Source: Halarsenatibacter sp964630835
Lineage (GTDB): Bacteria; Bacillota; Halanaerobiia; Halanaerobiales; Halarsenatibacteraceae
Reading direction: 5' to 3'
Length of the DNA: 11,048 bases
Assembly: GCA_964630835.1 (NCBI GenBank)
Contig: CAZVZM010000065.1
Coordinates: 1-11,048 of the forward strand
This document shows positions 6,385 to 11,048 of this stretch, piece after piece. The position numbers were made by a program, and so were the translations under genes. A model generated the notes under the pieces. The model searched no databases. It saw only the letters and a list, made by a program, of their open reading frames with translations, and was not told where the DNA came from. Positions within the stretch are counted from its first letter, which is position 1. Every line of letters begins with the position of its first letter.

Positions 6385-7197
6385 ATGAAAAAAGCATTTA
6401 AAGATAAAGGAGATGATGTCTATCCTGGATGGCGCCAATCAGTAAAGCTTGTCATTTACCTGATTATTTTGCACCTGGTGGTCGGGCTCATACTGGTCTC
6501 TCTCTGGCAGGCTGTGCACCGGGGAGAGCCTCCTTTCTGGCTTCTGGGGCTGGGTGGAATGGTGGCCAATGTTATTTTAATAAAGTATGCCCTTAAAAGG
6601 TCTGAAGTAACTTTACTGGAAAGCTTTGGAAGAAAAATTAATGCTCCTACAGTTTATCTGGCTGCCATTTTGCTCGTGTTTGGATCTTCTATAGTCATCT
6701 CCGAGCTGGTTAATGTGACCAGAATATTTGTAGATACAGGGGCATATGCGGAAATTGTACAGGGTATGGCTTCAGAAAATTTCCTGGCCATTTTTGTTGT
6801 TGTGGTTGTACTAGCTGCTCTGCTGGAAGAATTAATCTTTAGGGCCTTTATTTTTCGCGGTCTATATCAAAATTACGGGATTAAATTTGCCCTTTTCTTT
6901 TCTTCTCTGCTGTTTGCTGTGGTTCATTTCAATATTCTTCAGGGATTTTCTGCATTTTTATTTGGATTGCTGCTGGGCTGGCTTTACTGGAAATTTAAGT
7001 CACTGCTGGTGCCGATTTTTGCTCACGGTTTGAATAATTTACTGGCAGTAATATTTAACCGTCATCTCTTCATTCCTGGTTATTCATACACCGAACATTT
7101 GAGCTTTCAACCAGCGCTCTTCACCCTTTTTGGAGGTATACTTTTTATACTGGGGATTTATCTTATACATCATAATGCCAAAAAAATTTCAGAGTAA
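6385..7197 (+). CDS. CPBP family intramembrane metalloprotease
   Basis: This is a 270-residue protein with about seven or eight hydrophobic segments and the three CPBP (Abi/CAAX protease) motifs: EELIFRAFIFRG (148-159, catalytic Glu148/Glu149 and Arg153), FAVVHFN (177-183, His181) and FAHGLNN (212-218, His214). These residues bind metal and cleave substrates inside the membrane; the active site looks intact. Substrates of bacterial members are mostly unknown; some process peptides or regulate signalling. I chose ATG 6385 over the in-frame TTG two codons earlier. The ribosome-binding site is weak (CGGGG about 10 bases upstream). The ECF-type gene starts 20 bases after the stop, so the two are probably cotranscribed. 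The family is clear, but not the target. Confidence 0.9.
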   Translation: MKKAFKDKGDDVYPGWRQSVKLVIYLIILHLVVGLILVSLWQAVHRGEPPFWLLGLGGMVANVILIKYALKRSEVTLLESFGRKINAPTVYLAAILLVFGSSIVISELVNVTRIFVDTGAYAEIVQGMASENFLAIFVVVVVLAALLEELIFRAFIFRGLYQNYGIKFALFFSSLLFAVVHFNILQGFSAFLFGLLLGWLYWKFKSLLVPIFAHGLNNLLAVIFNRHLFIPGYSYTEHLSFQPALFTLFGGILFILGIYLIHHNAKKISE

Positions 7198-7217
7198 TGA
7201 TTTAGAAAGGGATATTT

Positions 7218-7733
7218 ATGTCTACAGAGAAACTTCAAAACACAGTATTTTGGACCAGGTCTGCTATTTTGCTCGCTCTTGCACTCGTTTTGCAGCTGGG
7301 AGGCTTTCCGCAGCCGGTTACAGGGCCGGGGATAAATGCGGTTCTCTTTCTTGCTGCTATGATAGTTGGGCCTCTGGCCGGCATCGCTATAGGCATCTTT
7401 ACGCCAGTAATGGGGTTTTTACGGGGGATTCTTCCGCCTGTTTTGGCTCCGATGATACCATTTATTGCTGCAGGCAATGCTATGCTGGTATTAGTATATT
7501 TCATTCTCACAAGATTTTTGCCTGGAAATAAAGACTCCACTTTCACTCCAGGCAGGATAGTATCAATGATTATCGCCTCTGCAGCGAAGTTTCTACTTTT
7601 GGCTTCTGCTGTAACTTTTCTCGTTGAGGTGCCACAGCCTGCTGCTCAGATGATGACTATGCCTCAGCTGTATACTGCTCTGGCCGGAGGTTTGATTGCA
7701 CTGCTGGCATACAGAGCCCTGCCTCTGGAATGA
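7218..7733 (+). CDS. Probable ECF-transporter substrate-binding (S) component
   Basis: This is a 171-residue, very hydrophobic protein with about five or six membrane segments. Residues about 15-60 (ALALVLQLGGFPQPVTGPGIN, then AVLFLAAMIVGPLAGIAIG) carry the pattern of ECF S components: an early helix with a small-residue face, a substrate loop with GP, and a G-rich second helix. S components capture vitamins or metal ions and pass them to the EcfAA'T energy module. No module gene is nearby, as is usual for group II S components. The substrate cannot be inferred, and no riboswitch is visible upstream. ATG follows AGAAAGGGAT. It could be another small integral membrane family; the S-component call is by pattern only. 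Confidence 0.6.
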   Translation: MSTEKLQNTVFWTRSAILLALALVLQLGGFPQPVTGPGINAVLFLAAMIVGPLAGIAIGIFTPVMGFLRGILPPVLAPMIPFIAAGNAMLVLVYFILTRFLPGNKDSTFTPGRIVSMIIASAAKFLLLASAVTFLVEVPQPAAQMMTMPQLYTALAGGLIALLAYRALPLE

Positions 7734-7816
7734 AAAACCTGGACGGAGTTAAGGACATTAACTGACAAATATTTGCAGTAGGGGCAATAGGCTATAAGCC
7801 GAGGGGGATACTGTAT

Positions 7817-9358
7817 ATGAAAGAAATAGGTATAGTTGGTGCAGGCCCGGGGGGTCTGGCCGCAGGAATGCTGCTGGCCGATGGAGACTTTGATGTAACC
7901 ATTTATGAGGCTGAATCCCGGGTGGGTGGACGCAATGGCAAATTTGAACTTGGCGAGTTTACTTTTGATATCGGTCCCACATTTTTTATGATGCCTTTTA
8001 TCCTGGAGGAAATATTCGCTGCCACAGGAAAGGATTTAAACGAATATGTTGATTTAAAAATGCTGGATCCTTTCTATCAACTTGTTTTTGCCGATGGAAA
8101 CAGCTTAAGCCCCTGTTACGATCCGGAAAAATTCAAGGAATCCATAGCCAGCATAAGCCCACAGGACGTAGATGGATATGACAAATACATGCGCATTAAC
8201 AGAAAGAAAGTAAAATATACACTGCCTGTCCTGCAGAGGCCTTATACTGGCTGGAAGGATATGATCAATACTGATATTCTCAAGCTTTTGACAGTGCTCA
8301 ATCCTCACCGGAGCCTGTGGGATGACCTGGGCCGATATTTTTCTGACGACAGAATTAAAGTTGGTTTTACCTTTCAATCAAAATATCTGGGGATGTCACC
8401 CTATAACTGCCCATCAATGTTCAGCATATTGCCCTTTATTGAGTATAACTGGGGAGTTTATCATGTTATGGGTGGGCTTAACCAGCTGGCTCATGCCATG
8501 GCTGAAGCCTTTGAGGAAATGGGAGGGAAGATAGAGTTAGATACAGAAGTTGAAGAAATTATTATTGATAGGGGCAGCGCTTCAGGATTGAAGTTCGAGA
8601 ATGGAAGAGAAGAGCATTTCGATGAAATAGTCATGAATTCAGATTTTGCCTGGTCCATGAAAAATTTAATACCATCACAAAAAAGAAGAAAATATACCGA
8701 TGAAAATCTGGATGATTACAATTACTCATGCTCTACATTTATGCTTTATCTCGGTCTTGATAGGGAGTATCCAGAGCTGGAACATAACAATGTGTTTATA
8801 GCTGAAGATTATGAAAAAAACTTCTTGGAAATCGAGTCCGAAAAAGAGCTATCTTCCGACCCCTCCTTCTATGTTCAAAATGCTGCCATAACGGATCCCT
8901 CCCTGGCTCCAGAGGGCAAGACTCCGCTCTATGTGCTGGTGCCGGTGGCAAATTTGAAGGGGGATATAAACTGGGAGAAGGAAAAAAATGATTACAGAGA
9001 CTTGATTCTGGATGAGCTCAATAATAAGATTGGTGATGGCAATATACGCGATCATATTTTGCAGGAAAAAATGATCACGCCAGAGGACTGGGAAAATGAT
9101 TTGAGAGTAGCTCATGGAGCAACTTTTAATCTGGGACATAATCTCAGGCAGATGCTGGTATTTCGTCCCAGAAATAAGTTTGAGGAGTTCGACAATATGT
9201 GGCTGGTGGGAGGAGGAACAAATCCCGGCAGCGGCCTCCCTACGATATATGAATCGGGAAGAATTGCGGCCAACCTGATAAAGAGAAAATATGGCCAGGA
9301 TTACACTTTCAGCCATAAGGATGAAATCAGACGTCTTATTGAGGAACGCCCAAAGTGA
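7817..9358 (+). CDS. CrtI-like phytoene/carotenoid desaturase family oxidoreductase
   Basis: This is a 513-residue FAD-dependent protein. The N-terminal dinucleotide fold is complete (GAGPGGLAAG, 8-17; acidic Glu ending the second strand before SRVGGR), followed by FTFDIGPTFFM. The C-terminal family signature LVGGGTNPGSGLPTIYESGR begins at about 463. Members desaturate or isomerise carotenoids such as phytoene or diapophytoene at the membrane, or act on other polyprenoids. Length is normal, with an extra charged tail after about residue 490. The start has GAGGGGG upstream. No carotenoid synthase (crtB/crtM), geranylgeranyl synthase or other pathway gene is nearby, so the substrate is uncertain. 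It is 83 bases after the S-component gene and may share its transcript. The family assignment is strong, but the specific reaction is not. Confidence 0.85.
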   Translation: MKEIGIVGAGPGGLAAGMLLADGDFDVTIYEAESRVGGRNGKFELGEFTFDIGPTFFMMPFILEEIFAATGKDLNEYVDLKMLDPFYQLVFADGNSLSPCYDPEKFKESIASISPQDVDGYDKYMRINRKKVKYTLPVLQRPYTGWKDMINTDILKLLTVLNPHRSLWDDLGRYFSDDRIKVGFTFQSKYLGMSPYNCPSMFSILPFIEYNWGVYHVMGGLNQLAHAMAEAFEEMGGKIELDTEVEEIIIDRGSASGLKFENGREEHFDEIVMNSDFAWSMKNLIPSQKRRKYTDENLDDYNYSCSTFMLYLGLDREYPELEHNNVFIAEDYEKNFLEIESEKELSSDPSFYVQNAAITDPSLAPEGKTPLYVLVPVANLKGDINWEKEKNDYRDLILDELNNKIGDGNIRDHILQEKMITPEDWENDLRVAHGATFNLGHNLRQMLVFRPRNKFEEFDNMWLVGGGTNPGSGLPTIYESGRIAANLIKRKYGQDYTFSHKDEIRRLIEERPK

Positions 9359-9500
9359 GAACGCAATGACTTTGAACAGAAAACATTTTAACCAGGAAGC
9401 AGTATATTATTTATCTCAAAAAGCTAAATTAGGGATTATTTTTATTTTCATCACCGGCTTTTTAATATATTCTCCGGTCAATTATTCATGCCATCTTCGG

Positions 9501-9641
9501 GCCAGAGCTGTTATAGTAATTTATGATCCGGAAAAAATCCAGGATACTGCTAATTATGAAAATCCAGTTAGTTATCCGGAAGGAATAGAATACGTTTTCG
9601 TAGGAGGTAAACCGGTGGTTAAAGATGGGAATTTTTTCTGA
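9501..9641 (+). pseudogene. C-terminal remnant of a D-aminoacylase-like amidohydrolase
   Basis: The last 46 residues of this frame (VIVIYDPEKIQDTANYENP to the stop) match the typical tail of N-acyl-D-amino-acid deacylases. In those, an A-D-x-V-V-F-D-P strand, a D-x-A-T-Y-x-x-P motif, YPEGIEYV and a final V-x-x-G-K-x-V-x-x-G strand close the amidohydrolase beta-domain. The expected 400 or more upstream residues, including the metal ligands, are absent. The frame continues upstream only as unrelated sequence overlapping the desaturase gene. I therefore read it as a decayed fragment left by a deletion, not a functional gene. The stretch 9359-9500 before it holds no gene; ACCGG (9454-9458) and CCGGT (9475-9479) form a weak inverted repeat. 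Confidence 0.6.
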
Positions 9642-9732
9642 CTATATGATTGTCAGTATTTATGATATGCTGGGGATTATAATTTAGAAATTTTGATGAT
9701 ATCTGCTTTATTCATTATAACCCTGTATTTCT

Positions 9733-9761
9733 TTGACAGAACAGATTTATTTATATATAAT
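9733..9761 (+). promoter_or_regulatory. Fully consensus sigma-A promoter of the peroxiredoxin gene
   Basis: TTGACA (9733-9738) and TATAAT (9756-9761) are both perfect hexamers separated by the ideal 17 bases. Transcription should start near 9768, leaving a leader of about 50 bases. No convincing PerR or Fur operator overlaps it. ATTATAA at 9714-9720 resembles one half of a PerR box, but the other half is poor. Such a promoter suggests strong, possibly constitutive expression. Confidence 0.85.
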
Positions 9762-9771
9762 TAATAATTGC

Positions 9772-9786
9772 AAAGAGTTACTCTTT
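9772..9786 (+). promoter_or_regulatory. Small hairpin in the peroxiredoxin mRNA leader
   Basis: AAAGAG (9772-9777), loop TTA and CTCTTT (9781-9786) run into two more T bases just upstream of the ribosome-binding site. It could stabilise the 5' end of the mRNA or act as a weak attenuator. The stem is short and AT-rich, so the role is speculative. Confidence 0.3.
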
Positions 9787-9818
9787 TTAATAAAAAGATA
9801 TACTGAGGAGGTAAAATT

Positions 9819-10421
9819 ATGGTCAGAGCAGGAGAAAAGGCTCCAGATTTCACAGCCAAGGCCTATCATAATGGGGAATTTACCGAGGTTAGTCTATCCG
9901 ATTATGAAGGTGAATGGAGGGTGCTCTGCTTTTATCCGGGGGATTTCACCTACGTTTGACCGACCGAATTGGCAGCAGTTGCTGCCAGGTATGATGAGTT
10001 TCAGGAATTGGGAGTAGAATTTATTTCTGTCAGCACTAACAGCATACAGACTCACAAGGTCTGGGAGGAACAGGAGTTAAGCAAAATGGTTGATGGCGGT
10101 ATACCATTCCCCATGGCTTCTGATACTTCCGGTAAAATTGGCAAACTTTATGGCGTATATAAAGAGGATGATGGAGTAGATATCAGGGGAAGATTTCTAA
10201 TTGATCCTGACGGTATAGTTCAGGCTATGGAAATTCTTACGCCTCCTGTGGGAAGAAATGTTTCAGAATTGATTAGACAGGTTCAGGCTTTCCAGCATGT
10301 AAGAGAAAAGGGAGAAGCTACACCTTCCGGCTGGCAGCCAGGAGGCAAAACTTTATCTCCGAGACCGGAACTTGTGGGCAAAGTCTGGAAGGAATGGTCA
10401 ACAGAAGACTCTTACGATTAA
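9819..10421 (+). CDS. Selenocysteine-containing peroxiredoxin (AhpC/Prx type), UGA recoded at codon 47
   Basis: This is a 200-residue peroxiredoxin that reduces hydrogen peroxide or organic peroxides, read through an in-frame TGA at 9957-9959. Before the TGA are GEKAPDFTA and VLCFYPGDFTYV; after it come PTELAAVAARYDEF, VEFISVSTN, then RGRFLIDPDG and a C-terminal WQPGGKTLSPRP. The TGA falls exactly on the peroxidatic cysteine of the P-x-x-x-T-x-x-C site (Pro40, Thr44, position 47; partner Arg123). The 153 codons beyond it remain intact and family-like. The usual C-terminal V-C-P resolving cysteine is replaced by Thr168 (ATPSGW). The only cysteine left is Cys37, ten residues before the active site. 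It should be a 1-Sec enzyme, reduced by an external thiol. ATG follows GAGGAGG. Selenocysteine insertion requires SelB, SelC and related genes elsewhere. A nonsense-mutated pseudogene is the alternative, but the SECIS hairpin and good signals argue against it. Confidence 0.92.
9957..9988 (+). promoter_or_regulatory. Bacterial SECIS element (UGA plus hairpin)
   Basis: Immediately after the in-frame TGA (9957-9959), GGCAGC (9971-9976) and GCTGCC (9981-9986) form a perfect 6-bp stem, extended by T9970-A9987 and a T9969-G9988 wobble. The apical loop AGTT has G as its second base followed by T. Seventeen bases separate the UGA from the loop, inside the range known for bacterial SECIS elements recognised by SelB. 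The stem also encodes the conserved residues after the active site, so it is constrained by both RNA and protein. Confidence 0.85.
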
Positions 10422-10526
10422 AAAAAATACGGTTAAAAAACACTGCATAAATAGATTTGTGAAGTACCGGAGAGATCGGATCTAAATATAAATGAGGCTA
10501 TATCTGTGGTATTAAAGTGAATTATA

Positions 10527-10566
10527 AAAAGTGAGGGGGGCATTTTCCAGCTCTCCTCGCTTTTTT
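10527..10566 (+). terminator. Strong rho-independent terminator after the peroxiredoxin gene
   Basis: AAAAGTGAGG (10527-10536) pairs with CCTCGCTTTT (10555-10564), with one G-T wobble. GGGGC/GCTCT continues the stem with wobbles up to an 8-base loop, ATTTTCCA. A run of six T follows the GC-rich base at 10561-10566. It ends the peroxiredoxin transcript about 105 bases after its stop and isolates the next gene. Confidence 0.9.
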
Positions 10567-10570
10567 GATA

Positions 10571-10600
10571 TTGAACTTATTTTAAGAAGTATGATAAAAT
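10571..10600 (+). promoter_or_regulatory. Probable promoter of the DUF134 gene
   Basis: TTGAAC (10571-10576) and TAAAAT (10595-10600), 18 bases apart, lie directly after the terminator and 25 bases before the chosen start codon, so the leader would be short. The match is moderate; the position between terminator and gene is the main support. Confidence 0.5.
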
Positions 10601-10624
10601 GTGCTTAACCTGGGAGTGATAATT

Positions 10625-11011
10625 ATGGTCAGACCTAAAAAAGAGAGAAGAATTGAAAACATTCCCGAAACAAAGTTTTATAAACCGGCCGGCATTCCCA
10701 ATCATAAGCTCGAAGAGGTTAAGCTGACATTTGAGGAAGTAGAAGCCATACGCCTTAAGGATAAAGAGGGATTTAATCAGGAGGAAGCTGCAGAGAGGAT
10801 GGAAGTTTCCCGGCCCACCTTTCAGAGAATACTCTCAGATGCCAGAAGCAAAATAGCCGAGGCTTTAATAAAAGGAAAATCTCTTAAATTTGAGGGGGGA
10901 GACTATCGCCTCCAGCCTCGCTGTGCTGAGTGCGGAGAAGATCTGCCTGTAGAGTCGGGCAGGCCCGGCAGGTATCGTCATGGGAGAAGCGGGTGTCCAA
11001 ACTGCCAGTAA
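10625..11011 (+). CDS. DUF134 (UPF0251) family DNA-binding protein
   Basis: This is a 128-residue protein of the DUF134 family. The N-terminus is MVRPKKERRIENIPETKFYK, which is typical of the family. Residues about 37-90 form a sigma-70 region 4-like helix-turn-helix (LTFEEVEAIRLKDKEGFNQ, EEAAERMEVSRPTFQRIL). The C-terminus has two C-x-x-C pairs (CAEC and CPNC), probably a zinc ribbon. It is likely a transcription factor, but no target has been established. In other genomes the family often neighbours NifX/NifB-like iron-molybdenum cofactor proteins, which may lie just beyond the window. I chose ATG 10625 with TGGGAGTGAT upstream; the frame opens at GTG 10601, which would add eight unlikely residues at the promoter -10 edge. 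The last 37 bases of the window carry no feature. Confidence 0.9.
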   Translation: MVRPKKERRIENIPETKFYKPAGIPNHKLEEVKLTFEEVEAIRLKDKEGFNQEEAAERMEVSRPTFQRILSDARSKIAEALIKGKSLKFEGGDYRLQPRCAECGEDLPVESGRPGRYRHGRSGCPNCQ

Positions 11012-11048
11012 AAAAATCAAAACCAAATGCATTTAACCTTGCAAAGAA

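Noticed and set aside
9291..9500. Upstream part of the frame that ends in the D-aminoacylase tail
   Set aside because: It overlaps the desaturase gene and then runs through sequence without amidohydrolase motifs; only the last ~46 codons look like a real protein.
9711..9765. PerR or Fur operator near the peroxiredoxin promoter
   Set aside because: One half-site (ATTATAA) is present, but the other half matches poorly, and AT-rich sequence gives such matches by chance.
9819..9959. Peroxiredoxin as a truncated gene or nonsense pseudogene
   Set aside because: The TGA falls exactly at the catalytic cysteine codon, the frame after it is intact for 153 codons, and a SECIS-like hairpin follows. Chance decay would not give all three.
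9733..10017. 94-codon open frame across the promoter and first third of the peroxiredoxin
   Set aside because: It begins inside the promoter, has no ribosome-binding site, and resembles no family. It is another frame of the selenoprotein gene.

Overview
The window looks like chromosomal DNA of an anaerobic, low-to-medium GC Firmicutes-type bacterium, possibly a halophilic Halanaerobiales relative. This is inferred from strong AGGAGG ribosome-binding sites, several TTG starts, acidic proteins, a Na+/H+ antiporter, a DegV protein, the YtfI/YtfJ sporulation-type pair and a selenocysteine peroxiredoxin. I cannot name the species. All recognised genes lie on the + strand.

Layout. Positions 1-881 hold an edge-truncated repeat, an unrecognised membrane-anchored acidic protein and a palindromic hairpin. 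Positions 963-2848 hold a repeat, a long leader, an NhaC-type antiporter and another GC-rich hairpin. Positions 2875-4650 encode an 85-residue beta-grasp (MoaD/ThiS/ubiquitin-like) protein ending in Gly-Gly-Gly, a DegV lipid-binding protein and a Nudix hydrolase. Positions 4890-6038 encode DUF2953 (YtfI) and YtfJ/GerW. Positions 6385-9358 encode a CPBP membrane protease, an ECF-type S component and a CrtI-like desaturase. Positions 9501-9641 keep only the C-terminal tail of a D-aminoacylase-like enzyme. Positions 9733-10566 form a complete transcription unit for a peroxiredoxin. The window ends with a DUF134/UPF0251 regulator.

Two things stand out. First, the peroxiredoxin is split by an in-frame UGA exactly where the peroxidatic cysteine belongs, and a perfect hairpin of bacterial SECIS type starts a few bases downstream. 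It is therefore read as a selenoprotein. Its usual C-terminal resolving cysteine is also absent (Thr168), so it should be a 1-Sec enzyme. The gene has a fully consensus promoter and a strong terminator.

Second, a family of roughly 85-base intergenic repeats occurs four times (near 963, 3191, 4681 and 6111), always in the same orientation and always between a gene end and the next gene start. The 3' core is nearly invariant. Two copies carry compensatory changes in an internal stem, which hints at a conserved RNA or DNA structure. A second module follows the copy at 6111 and is matched by the first 73 bases of the window, so a further copy probably lies just outside.

The genes do not form one pathway. 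The clearest functional unit is ytfI-ytfJ. The rest are small transcription units concerned with ion homeostasis, lipid handling, oxidative defence and membrane functions.
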